Assembly (NCBI GenBank): GCA_032358255.1
Contig: JAULBX010025897.1
Coordinates: forward strand, 1 to 54,639
Direction: 5' to 3'
Length of the DNA stretch: 54,639 bases
Source: Heterotrichella gracilis
Lineage: Eukaryota; Sar; Xanthophyceae; Tribonematales; Xanthonemataceae
Shown here in pieces: positions 34,596 to 46,046 of the stretch; positions within the stretch are counted from its first letter, which is position 1; the number at the start of each line of letters is the position of its first letter. The position numbers were made by a program, and so were the translations under genes. The notes beneath the pieces were generated by a model, which had not been told where the DNA came from, did no database searches, and was given only the letters and a program-made list of their open reading frames with translations.

Positions 34596-37500
34596 ATGTC
34601 GCGCAACGGGAACCAAGACCTCGACTGGGCCGAGGACTTTTTGACCCAGGACGTGCGGTTGCACGCCAATGCCCTGTTAGGAGGCAGCTTAGAGGCTGCA
34701 GTCAAGCCCAGCTTTCAGTCGGTCACTGGTACCCACCCAGGGGAAGGGGTGCCCACAGCCCATGGTAAGTACTTTATTAAACAGACTCAAATACTGCTGT
34801 TTTTTCAAGCTGTCAGGCAGCTGAAACTGCAGCTTGTGTCAGCTGGGAAAAGGCAGAGTGATCCACCTGTGCTAACCGCTGCCTTGTGCGTGTGCCCTTC
34901 CTGCAGCGGCCTTCAACAGGTTTGCATACGCTGGCGCTGCCCCTCAGCAGGACTTGCCAACCGTGAACATACAGGTAGGCTACCAGCCCTTCCCTCCCAT
35001 TCCTGCAAACCAACACTTTATCTGTATAACGAGCTAGGCGTGCATGGCAGAGGGTGCCCACCAACCGGGAACCTCATGCCACCACACTGGGTGTGGTGCG
35101 CTGCAGGGTGCACTGGGTCCGTGCTCTACACACATACACAGCACGCTATCGGCACAATATCTGCCTGCTCACACCTCACCCACTGTGCGTGCTGCCAGTT
35201 CCCTCTGCCCCAAGCCCTGCCCTGTTTGACACCCAACCCACTGGGCGTGCTGCGACTGCAGCAACCACGCAACAGCCCCCACCTTTGGCCGCACACCCTG
35301 CTCTGAACCCTCGCCCACTGGCCTCACGTGCAGGTGCAGCAGGCGCGCAACAGCGTGTCGATCACCAACGGACACCCCGGGGCGGCGCAGCTGCCCACAC
35401 CCAACTGGAACAGCTACCCGCAGCAGCACACCCAACAACCCCAACAGCAGCAGCAGCAGCACGCACACCAGCATAACCAGCAACAACTGCTTGCCCACAT
35501 CGCCCACATGCAGCGCCAGCAGCAGCAGCAGCAGGCTCCCCAGCAGCAGAGCTACCAGCACCCGCAGCAGGGGGCGCCCCAGCAGCAGAGCTACCAGGTG
35601 GGGTACCGCCCGGGCAGCGCCGGCATGCCCACCCAGTACGCCGCCACCGCGCTGCAGCAGCAGCAGGAGCTGTACCGCTTGGAGCAGCGGGCGGCGGCGG
35701 CCAGCTACCCGGTGAGACCCTACCCCAGGGGCATATGAAACCCTAAACTCCATACCAGATACACTTTTCATAGCGCAACGCACACCAGGCGCGGGCTACC
35801 TCTGCATACAATGCAAACCACCGCATGGTGCATTGCTCACATAGCAGCAATAATTGTAGGGTTTAGGGTTTAGGGTTCATTTTACGGCCCGTGCAGGGCC
35901 GCCCTTAGGGTCCAGGGAAACCACATGGTCCGCACGCCGCAACCACGTGCACCCCCATCCTCACCCATCCCCGCAGGGCTCGCACGCCGCCATGCAGGGC
36001 GGCCTGCACGGGGGAAGCCTGCTGAGCCAGCTGCGGAGCGTGGACCCCGCGTCGCTGCCGCGCGTGCCGGCGGACGCCCAGGCCTTTCTGCGCGCCGCCG
36101 AGGGCCAGTCCATGGGGCACCGGCTGCAGGGCACGGGGTTTCAGGAGGCGATGGCCAATGGGATCAGCCCGACCGCCTTCTATGGGTCGCTCCAGGCCCC
36201 ACCCCCGCCGGGGGGCAACTTCTACTACGAGCAGGCGTATGGCTACAACGTGAACAACGCGCGGCGGCGGGTGAGTGGCGGGCGGTGGTGGTGACGCGGG
36301 CGGGGCCGATGTGTGGGTTTTGTGTAGTGTGAGTTACATGGGGTGGTGCGATGCTGGAGGCGGTTGGTGATGCATGCACCATCACCATGCAATGTATTTG
36401 CTGTATCGTGTAGCGGTTGGGGACAATGCGTGGTGGCGGGAGGGGCGGGTGGTGTTGGTAAACAGAGCGTGGCAGGTACACATCATGCCCTGACCTGTGG
36501 GCCAGTCGTCTCGTCTCATCATGTGCTGTGGCGTGGCGCCAGCAGTGCTACAATGTTTTGGTTGCTTCAATCCTCTCTGACCTTCCGTGACCCCCTCCCC
36601 TTGCCTGCAGTCGAGCGGCGCCATGGATATGGATGGCAACACCAAGCGCTTCAAGGTGGATGTGGACACAAAAAGTAAGTGGGGGTGGGGGAGGAAGGTG
36701 CACTCTTGCACTTGCACTGGCATGGGAAATGCAGCGCCAGGGTATGAGTGCTTCGCACATGCAGATTGACTGGTGCAGGTATGTTTGCGTATACAGTCTG
36801 ACAGCGCCGGAGTGGAATTACTTTGCACTGGGGATGCACAGCGGGATGTGTGCCCCCCCCCCCACCACCACCCGCCCCCCCACTGACCCCCTACCAGGCC
36901 GCAGGGCGTTTGACGGCGCCAACCTGCCCATGCACCAATGGGTGGGCGAGGGGGTGCGGGAGGACCCTGCCGAGCATGCGGACGATGTGCTGAAGAAGTG
37001 TGAGGACATCTCCAACCAGCTCAAGAAGGTGCTCAAGCGGGCAAAGGCGGACAGGTGAGGAAAAGTTTTACTTATGTACAAAGGAGGTAAATGACAGCAA
37101 GGAAAAAATAGATTACATAGCTACTCTCAGACGATGTGCTGAAAATTTTGAGAAAATTAACAAACAGTTCAAGCAAGTGCTGAAGCGGAAAGGCGAGCAC
37201 GTTGAAAAGACATGTTAAAATTGACATGTTGATTAAAATGTGTACAAAATGAAGTGGATTTCACTTAAGCCATAGTGAAGGGCGTTTGTTCCATGCCCCA
37301 ATCCGCCTTACCCCCACTCACATGCACCACCAACTCCCCACCTCCCACCCCTCCAGCAGCGGGATTTCCGACGACACCGAGGCCACCCTGGTGACCCGCG
37401 ACGACCTGGTACGCGCCTGCGGGGTGGCGGGGGGCCACCTCAAGCCCTATCAGGTGGTTGGCATCAACTTCCTCATGCTGCTGGCACGGAGCGAGGTGGG

Positions 37501-40500
37501 CGGGGCCATCCTGGCCGACGAGATGGGGCTGGGCAAGACGGCGCAGGCGGTGTGCTTCCTGGGTAAGCTATCGTTTTAAGATGATATAAAATTTATTTTG
37601 TTTTATGATTATTCTATTGTATTGTTATGAATAAATTAAAACATTTTGAATACTACCTGTGGGAGAGAGGTTGGCGGTGTGGGAGAGCTGGGCGGGTGGA
37701 GGTTCCTCGAGGTCTGGTGGCATGTCATCTGCCTGCGCCACGTGCATGTCAAGATGAGATGGGATGGGATGGGATATGTAATTGCCATGTTTGCAAAGGC
37801 AAGCGGTTGTGGGTGCATATACTTTGGCGCGTCGGGGTGGTGATGCATAGCCATGTCATGTGTTCACAATCCTCTGTTCCCCTGCCATACTGCCCGCCAA
37901 GGAAACAACCTCCCACATGTCCCTCCACATGACCCCCCACATGGTCCCAACCCCTCCTCCCCCACCCAGGCGTGCTCAAGGAGATTGCCTCCGACCCCGG
38001 CCCCCACCTGGTGGTTGTGCCTGCCTCCCTGATTGAGAACTGGCAGCGCGAGCTTCACCGCTGGTGCCCCGCGCTCAAGGTGATGGTGTACTACGGCAAG
38101 GACAGGAGCCACCTCAGGAGGAGGCTGGAGCGGTGGAGGTGGGTGGCAGGCGGGGTGGGCCACTGCGTCTGTTATAATACAAGTGGAGTGAGAGATAGCA
38201 TGTTAAGATAATGTTTCTTATTGCTCCTTGCGCTGGGGAGGCAGGGGCATCATTTTAAAGATGCTGTGAATTAGTGTCTCATCCTGGCTTTGAGCTTATT
38301 GTGTCAGGGATGCTGGGTTGACATGCCCATCGATAACTCAAAATAAGTAAAAAATGTGCTTAACTTAACAATGCTTTGTTAATGTTCATTCACACCCCTC
38401 TCGTGTGCGTGCAGGGAGACTGGCGTGATGCCCACCGAGGACATCGAGCAGGTGGTGGACGATGGGGATGGCAGCGGCGCCGACGAGGCTGCACTGGAGG
38501 ACAGCGAGGAGGAGGGGTATGGGAGCGAGGGGGAGGAGATAGGTGCGACAAATGGTGGTGGTGATGGGGTAGTGGGGCTGGGTCACTGCTGCTGTCTGTT
38601 ATTTTTGGGGTGGCGGAGGACAGCGAGGAGGAGGGGTATGGGTGGAGATAGGGCGGCGCCAGCCACACAACTCCTCCACAGCACCAGGCACCACCATCCC
38701 CACTACCACCACACCCACCCCACCCGCCGAATTCTGGCGCGGCATATCCCTTGCATCCTGCCTGCCCTGCCACCACTCGCACCCACCCCACCTTCAGAAT
38801 AAAACAGTTGTCAACCAGTGTAATGGCACTTTTACAACGGCGTTGTATAAAGGTTATTTTTATTTTTATAAGTGTTGTCGAATCCCGCAGACTCTGAGGT
38901 TGGCGTGTCTCGCACCGCGCCCTTCAACGTGCTGCTCACCTGCTACCCGCTGTTTGAGAGGGACTCCACCGACCAGAAGCTGGACAGGAAGTTCCTGCGC
39001 ACATGGGCATGGTCATACCTGCTCATGGACGAGGCGCACGCGCTCAAGAACAGGTGCGCAGGGTGCCTTCCTCCACTTTATCTGAAACCCTAAACCCTGA
39101 AAGAAGGTTTTTATGTTGTGTGGATGTGACTCGGTGCCTGTGGATATGGGCCTGTCATACCTGCTCATGGATGAGTCGCGCAACGCAGCATGCTGGGACG
39201 CCCTTTCAGAACGCTTGTAGCCAACTGTTTTTAAAAGAAACACCTGTAATCATGCTGGCAACCATGCTCTTTGGATGGAATAAAAAACCACTGCCTTGCT
39301 GATGGTTACCTGCTGTACCAGGCACGCGGCCCGGACCAAGCGTCTTCTCAAGGTTGCCCTCCGGTGCCGGCGGCGCATCATGCTCACCGGCACGCCGCTC
39401 CAGAACGACCTGGGCGAGCTCCAGAACCTGCTGCACTTCCTGCTGCCAAAGGTGTTCAAGGCGGAGGACGCGGAGCTGCTGGAGGACATGCAGGTGGGTG
39501 AAGGGGTTGAGATGGACCCTAGGGAAGGGTTTGGGGTAGGTAGAGACCCTAGGGCAGAATTTTGCTGCTGTCCAAGGATGCGGAGGTGGATGGCAGGACA
39601 TGCAGATATTGCGGAGATGGCAACACCTCACCCCTTCGTCTCATTGCAATCACTCATCCGCCACCACACCTCCATGCCACATTTCCCACGTACCACACAT
39701 TGGGCCTGGACGCGACAACAGCTCTTGGGCCTGTTGCTGATGAAATATTGCACCGCATCCTCCACCACCGCCACCGCATGACAAGGTGCATGCTGCCAAG
39801 CTTGCCCCCCCCCACCCCCCGCACCCAGCCTGACCCCACACTCCCCCCCCGCAGGACGAGGCTGTTGTTGAGAAGCTGACCTCCCGCATGAAGCAGCTGC
39901 TTGGCCCCTTTGTGCTGCGCCGCCTCAAGACAGAGGTGGCCTCGCAGCTGGTCACAAAGTCGCATGGGGTGACCACGGTGGACATGACGGCGGCGCAGGG
40001 GGCGCTGTACGCGTCCTCACTGGCCACCATGCGCAGGTGGGGATTGAAAATTCAGTAGGTCGCTTCAAACGTGTGGATCGTCTGAAATACCAAGCTGGAA
40101 ATCACCCTTATTTTACCTTACGTTAAGTAGTGAGTATCTACGTACATGCATGCAACACAGCCCGCTTGTAACCTGCAAAAAATCATCAGGCGCATGTAAT
40201 CAATATCAAGTAATTCAGATGCGTATAAATGACACTAAAATCTATTGCGCAGCGAGGTGAAGACCAAGGTGAAGGGCAAGGTGCAGGGCGTGGACAGCGA
40301 GAAGCTGGTCAAGGCGGTGGGCAAGAAGAAGATCAACCACATGTTCACGCACCTGCGCAAGATAGCGCAGCACCCGCTGCTCATACGCAGCATCTTCACG
40401 GACGCGGCGGTGGAGCAGATAGCCAACATCGCGCACCAGAGGTGGGTGCGCAGGGTGGGGTGTGGCTGAGTGGTAGTTGGCACTGATCAATTGGCAGTGA

Positions 40501-42536
40501 TTGCTGGATTGTGCATCACTGGCGGTGGGCAAGAAAAGGATCAATCAGCCTCGGATTTTGGCTCACCTCGGCCCACCCCACCCCTGAGCTCATGTGTCCC
40601 CACTTGACACCCCACCCCCCTCCCCATACACCCACCATTTATTTTACTCCCAGGGGCGTGTTTGGCGGCGGTTGCAAGCTGTCGCGTGTGCAGGAGGAGC
40701 TGAGTGGGTACAGCGACTACCAGCTGCATGTGCTGTGCCTGGACCAGGGGGGGGAGCTGGCAAAATACGTGCTGGACCCATCGGCGGTTATGGTGAGGGG
40801 CGGTTTTGGGGGTGGTGGAGGGCAGCCCATGTGGTCGTGTAGTGCCGCGAGGAGTGGGATAGTGGTGTGTGTGTTTATGTGGAACCTGCCGGGCACCATC
40901 CCTTACTACCCACCCTCCCCTCCATCCACACACATTGCCGCCAAGTGCGAGCGTTTGATAATGATGCTGCTTGCGCTTAAGGGCTGGGCTCGGGACTACA
41001 TTGAACCCTAAACCCTTCACCTTGAGACCCCATTGATATCTGCCAACGGCTCGCGCCTACCCTAAATCCAAAACCCTGAACCCTGAACCCTACCCCCCCA
41101 CGCACCCCCAGATGTCTGCCAAGTGCGAGCTGCTGTCCAAGATGCTGCCTGAGCTCAAGGCCAAGGGTTCGCGCCCCCTCATTTTCAGCCAGTGGACTGC
41201 GGTGCTGGACCTGCTGGAGTGGCTGCTGGACCAGCTGCAGCTGCCCTATGTGCGCCTGGATGGCAACACAGCGGTGGAGAACAGGCTGACCATCGTGGAC
41301 GCGTACGTGGCGGAAACCCTAAAGCAAAAACCTGAACTTTATATGTTGGATTAGCTGCAGCTGCCCTATGCCAGACTGGATGGCAAGACGGTAGAGACCA
41401 GGCTGATTATTATGGACGCGTACGTGGCGGAAATTCTGACCCCTGTGTGCTGGAGCACCTTCAGCTGCCCTGTGTGCGCCTGGATGAGAGCATGGCCTGT
41501 GGACACGAGATTGCTTTGCTGCTATTCACCCTATTTCCCACTATTGCACACACGCTCATCCCCCACCCCTCACACCGCCTGCACAGCACCCACTTACCCC
41601 ACCACCCGCAGCTTCAACCGCGACTCCGAGAACGTGTTTGCCTTTCTGCTCTCCACACGTGCGGGTGGCCAGGGCCTCAACCTGACGGGCGCCGACACCG
41701 TCATCCTGCACGACGTGGACTTCAACCCACAGATCGACCGCCAGGCAGAGGACAGGTGCCACAGGCTGGGCCAGACCAGGCCCGTCATGGTGCACCGCCT
41801 CATCACCAAAGGTGGGGGGATTGTGGGGGGTGGGTGGGGGTGAGGGGGGTTTTATGCGGGCGTGTGGTGTAGTAAGTGGGGGAGCGCTGGATTAGGCTGG
41901 GGCAGGCACTGCCAATTTGCGTGATGTGGGATGTAAATTCTCGGGTGGTCGGTAGGCTGGGGATAGGTGCCACAGGCTGGGCCAGACCAGGCCCGTCATG
42001 GTGCACTGCCTCATCACCAAAGGTGTGGTTTGTAGAAGGAGGGTGGGGGTGAAGCGCGTGCGAATGTCTCAGAGTTGCCCATGACCCTTCCGGGTTGCTG
42101 CGGCATTTTCATCATTGTTCTGATACTCTGTTGATTGGCCAGTCTAAAGCTGAGGTTTGACGCCTTTGTTCATATTCCTCTTTTGCATGCGCCATGTTTC
42201 CAGCTAGAAAACGGCAATCGTCTCCAGGGCTGGTCCATGCCATGTTCTGCTGCCTTGTGCGCACCACTCCATCAATGAAGCGCCGCCCCAAAGAAAGAAA
42301 ACAATAATAAAAATAATCAAAAATATCATAATAATAAGCGAAGCCACCCCCCCCCCGCAGGCTCTGTGGACCAGAACATCTACGACATGGCGCAGCGCAA
42401 GCTCAGGCTGGATGCAGCGGTGCTGGAGGGCATTGTGGCTGGTGGCGAGGGCAAGGCCGATGAGACGCGGCACATGGGGCAAATCCTGCACGCGCTGCTG
42501 GCGGGAGGGGGCGGGGAGGACGAGGAGGCGGCATGA
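34596..42536 (+). CDS. SNF2-family chromatin remodeller, SMARCAD1/Fun30/CHR19 type
   Basis: ATP-dependent nucleosome remodeller; relatives act in heterochromatin upkeep and DNA-end resection in the nucleus. Exons: 34596-34764, 34907-34974, 35334-35711, 35977-36270, 36611-36674, 36898-37054, 37357-37562, 37970-38138, 38415-38542, 38891-39053, 39322-39493, 39855-40036, 40253-40441, 40654-40792, 41112-41302, 41612-41811, 42361-42536. All phases agree, giving about 1014 aa. The N-terminal third is Gln-rich and disordered (about residues 80-200); no CUE domain is visible, unlike animal SMARCAD1. The ATPase starts with [12 protein letters not shown]. Motif I is DEMGLGKT (about 431), motif II DEAH (about 591), motif [12 protein letters not shown], motif [16 protein letters not shown] and motif [14 protein letters not shown] (about 939). 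An acidic insert of about 45 residues (exon 9) sits between motifs Ia and II. Assignment to this subfamily over INO80 or CHD rests on the overall layout and the exon 12-14 linker. Confidence 0.92.
37083..37200 (+). repeat. Diverged copy of SNF2 exon 6 end
   Basis: GACGATGTGCTGAA is shared with the exon, then the copy follows the same Lys-rich coding order but with many changes to A or T. It is the most AT-shifted copy seen, consistent with greater age. Confidence 0.7.
38613..39605 (+). repeat. Copies of the ends of SNF2 exons 9, 10 and 11 in their following introns
   Basis: 38613-38651 repeats the exon 9 end (GGAGGACAGCGAGGAGGAGG exact). 39145-39184 repeats exon 10 around the DEAH codons (TCATACCTGCTCATGGA exact). 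39570-39605 resembles the exon 11 end and GACATGCAG. Each is in the intron after its source exon. Confidence 0.75.
40936..40994 (+). repeat. Copy of SNF2 exon 15 start
   Basis: GCCAAGTGCGAG is exact, and the rest parallels 41118-41172 through the GGGCTGGGCTCG-like equivalent. CCCTAAACCC follows. A shorter fragment lies at 41037-41062. Confidence 0.75.
41346..41496 (+). repeat. Two copies of SNF2 exon 15 end
   Basis: 41346-41434 follows 41227-41316 closely, including the donor-spanning GACGCGTACGTGGCGGAAA. 41451-41496 is a shorter second copy (CAGCTGCCCTGTGTGCGCCT). Confidence 0.9.
41965..42026 (+). repeat. Copy of SNF2 exon 16 end with donor
   Basis: Almost exact: GCCACAGGCTGGGCCAGACC is identical, with a single CGC-to-TGC change before CTCATCACCAAAGGTG. 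This is the helicase motif VI region. It is probably the youngest copy in the window. Confidence 0.93.
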
Positions 42537-44191
42537 GAAAGTGGGGTTGCAGGGGTCAGAAATATTGCGCCACTCCACACAGGGAGGGGGGGATGGCGGT
42601 GTGACCAGCTGTCATAAGAGTTGGTGCCGGTATTAGGGGGGCAATCGCCTTGCTGGCAGTAGTGGAGGAGGGACCTGGCTGGTGGGCAGGGGGAAGGGGT
42701 GATGTAGCCTGGCATCGCCGCCACGTGGCGGGGCGGGGTGACATGTGCTGGCGGGGGATGGCATGGGGAAGCGCCACCTGGCGAGGATTGTTGGGGAGTG
42801 ATGTGGCGTCACCCCACTAGAGGGCGCTCTGCCAGCAGGTGGTGGGTGGGAGTGGAGTGGAGGGAGGGGGCACACTTTAGAGGCCGCAGGGGGCATTGGC
42901 AGGTCCCTAGCCTGCATGTTGGGGCCCACTGGCTGGTTGTTACTTGTGGGGGGGGTGGATGAGACACGTTGCAAGTGCCTGCATTGGGGAGGTGGCTGAG
43001 ACCTGCCCACCCCCCACACCCCCATGTGGTTGTGCACTTGCTAGAGTTGGGGAGGGGGGATGGGCACGGTCAGAGGGAGGGGAAGGGGGGATTCATACAT
43101 TTATGAGTGTGTGCAGTGCAGCGACAACCTGACTTGACAAGTCACAATGTGTAGGTTGGTTGTCCTCTAGCCCAAAGCCTGTTGCAGTGCCAGTGACAAC
43201 CTTTATCGCAATGCAATGGCTGTACAGAACAGTTCCGCAGGGAGTTGCATGGGGTGCAGCCTGCTCTGAGAGCAGCGGCTTGGAGGTCCCTGATTCAGTA
43301 CAGCCAGATTGAGTAAAGTGTTTACTGGGCTAGACAGGAGATTGAATGCCCTTCTCTGGGAACTAATATTTCCCTTCTGAATTCTGTCGGGGACCTTTGC
43401 CAAGTGTCGCTCGGCTGCGACCTTGATTGCTAACGGTTGGGCTACCTCTTGAGCATCTCTGGACAGGCAAATTGCGATGAATGCAATGTAGGAATTTCCT
43501 TTGAGTCCGTTGTTGATCAGTATCACCGCTCTAGATAATTTTGCACCCTTGCCAGTCTAGCGAGTTGCAATAGTTGCTCGTGTTATCGATTGACGGTCCA
43601 TGTCGAAAAATGGCGGATGCGTGAACGGTTACCGCAGCTTCGGGCACTTGGGCTCTGTTCGGCAACCTGATCTGCTACGCTGCAGCAGTCATGCATTGTT
43701 GGCTACAGGCCGCATGCATGCAATCATGGCATGCATCAATGAAACTGTTGCAACATTTGCAGGCATACTATGGCATTGCACTAGACTAGGTGCACAGAGC
43801 ACGTACTATTCACAGAGGTCATAACTGCATGGCGCCAAGTAGCTGGTCAGTACTTTGCAGGACACGCGACAAGCTTGCTATAATCTGCAACTTCTGTTTG
43901 CAAATTGCGCGTGCTTGAGAAACACACTGTAACGCGCGCAAACAGCACCGATATATGTGCAATATGTATACATAAATATAGCTACTTTGTGTTATGAATC
44001 GAGTTGATGGGGACGACCATCACGCGCGCGTGATACGCGCACCACGTTTGGTATGCAACTGCTAAGTGAAGGTGTTCTCGAGAGCTCGTCACCGCTGTTA
44101 GGCAGTTGGCGTTGGCAGGTACCGCGCATGCGTCATGCATGATGCATATGCATGCAACGCATTGTCCTGATCCGCGGGTACATGTAACTGT
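42537..44191. other. SNF2 3' region and spacer
   Basis: GC- and G-run-rich 3' sequence to about 43100, then mixed sequence. A 107-codon open frame on the minus strand (43203-43526) has no recognisable domain and no ATG-context or splice support, so I do not call it a gene. Confidence 0.5.
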
Positions 44192-45236
44192 ACAGTAACG
44201 TCTGCCCATTGCTCGCCAACTTATGGGCGACGCGCTTAGGTTTTATTTTCAGCGCGTGGGTACCCCCCACCGGTGCAGTAAAGTCTGCCCATTGCTCGCC
44301 AACTCATGGGCGACGCGCTGAGGTATCATTGTTAGCGCGTGGGTGTAGTAAAGTCTGCCCATTGCTCGTTAATATACGAGCGACGCGCTTAGGTTTTGTT
44401 TCTAGCGCGTGGGTGCAGTAAAGTCTGTCCATTGCTCGTTAACTTATAGGCGACGCGCTTAGGTTTTATTTTTAACGCGTGGGTGCAGTAAAGTCAGCCC
44501 ACTGCTCGTTAATCTACGGGCAACGCGCTTTGGTTGTTTTTTTAGCGCGTGGTTGTTTCTTTAGCGCGTTTACAAAGTCTGCCCATTGCTCGCCACGCGC
44601 TGAGGTTTTATTTTAACGCGTGGGTGCAGTAAAGTCTGCCCATTGCTCGCCCAACTTATGGGCGACGCGCTTTGGTTGTTTTTTTAGCGCGTGGGTACAG
44701 TAAAGTCTGCCCATTGCTCGCCAACTTATGGGCGACGCTCTGAGGTATTATTGTTCGCGCGTGGGTGCAGTAAAGTCTGCCCAGTGCTCGTTAATCTACG
44801 GGCAACGCGCTGAGGTATTATTGTTACCGCGTGGGTGCAGTAAAGTCTGCCCATTGCTCGCCAACTTATGGGCGACGCGCTGGGTATTATTGTTAGCGCG
44901 TGGGTGCAGTAAAGTCTGCCCATTGTTCGTTAACTTACGGGCGACGCGCTGAGGTAGTATTGTTAACGCGTGGGTGCAGTAAAGTCTGCCCTATGCTCGC
45001 CAACTTGCGGGCCACGCGCTTAGGTTGTATTTTTAACGCGTGGGTGCAATAAATTCCGTCCATTGCTCGCCAACTTGCGGGCCACGCGCTGAGGTTTTAA
45101 TTTTAACGTGTGGGTGCAGTAAAGTCTGCCCATTGCTGGCCAACTTGCGGGCGACGCGGCGCGCCTAGTAGATTTTATTCTTAGCGCGTGGGTGCAGTAA
45201 AGTCTGCTCATTGCTCGCCAACTTGCGCGTCATGCT
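44192..45236. repeat. Tandem satellite, about 15 units of roughly 70 bp
   Basis: Each unit runs TAAAGTCTGCCCATTGCTCG, then a short stem (TCGCC, about 8 bases, GGCGA), then ACGCGCT, an AT-rich 13-14-base loop, AGCGCGT, and GGGTGCAG. Thus every unit holds two inverted repeats. Units are 68-72 bp except a shortened one near 44573 and longer ones near 44192, 44488 and 45117. Some units swap the first stem to CGTTAA...TACG, with both arms changed. It sits between two genes and does not resemble either. Confidence 0.95.
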
Positions 45237-46046
45237 TTTGTACATATGTGCTGCTCCGGAGCTGCTATGGAGGTTACAACTTGAGGAAAAGCAAGAAACA
45301 CTACGTCCAGCAAAGGCGGCACCCATCCAACAGTAAAAAGAGTTTTGAAGAACAAGGCACACCTTTGACAACAGAAATGGCAAATAATGCCAATAAGGCT
45401 GTAACAGTTGCAAGATGCTGAATACACAAATGCTGCATTTACCCATGATGAGCATGATACGCACTTGATGTCCATCCATATGGATTTCAAAGGTGCATCA
45501 CATGTAAAAAAACGCTGACCATGATATGCATCGCCATGGTCATGATGCATACATTGCGCTGTGCTGTGCTGTGCAGTAAAGGTTCACTTGTGACTGAGTT
45601 GTGCAATGCTGTCCAGCAAATTCCAGTACTCAACTCAAGAATGCGGGCAAATTGGTGGGGCAACAGATGTGCAGCTGCAGCAACATAACATCACAAACCT
45701 TAAACCATAACTTAAAGACGTGGGTCACCCACTATGTTAGGGGAAAACCATACTCCCAATCCACGGAGACCGATAATGATTATGCTGGCGCTCTTCCCTT
45801 CCTTTCCTTCACCTGCCTGCCTGGTGTGGGTTACACTTGGCAACACCATGGCTGCAGTTGCTGTGGCAGGCTGTGCGCATCCGCCACAACATACATGGCC
45901 ATGGCCATGGTGTTTACCCACTCTGCAGGTCGCTGTGCCAGGCCAAACCATGTGCCAGGCCAAACCATGTACACGTCACCAGTGGTCACAGACAGGGCAG
46001 CTGGTCCCCAGGGCTCTGTGTGCGCATGTGGGGCGCCAGGTGGCGC
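45237..46046. other. Spacer downstream of the fused hydrolase gene
   Basis: Contains the hydrolase 3' region. A TTACA at about 45826-45830 (TGTAA in gene sense) could be its polyadenylation signal. A 213-codon plus-strand open frame beginning at 45601 runs over the hydrolase's last exon and looks fortuitous. Confidence 0.5.

Noticed and set aside
43203-43526. 107-codon minus-strand open frame as a gene or transposon fragment
   Set aside because: No known motif, no splice context and no flanking repeats were seen.
44192-45236. CRISPR array
   Set aside because: About 70-bp units in direct contact with no unique spacers, in a eukaryotic nuclear context and without cas genes. It is a satellite.
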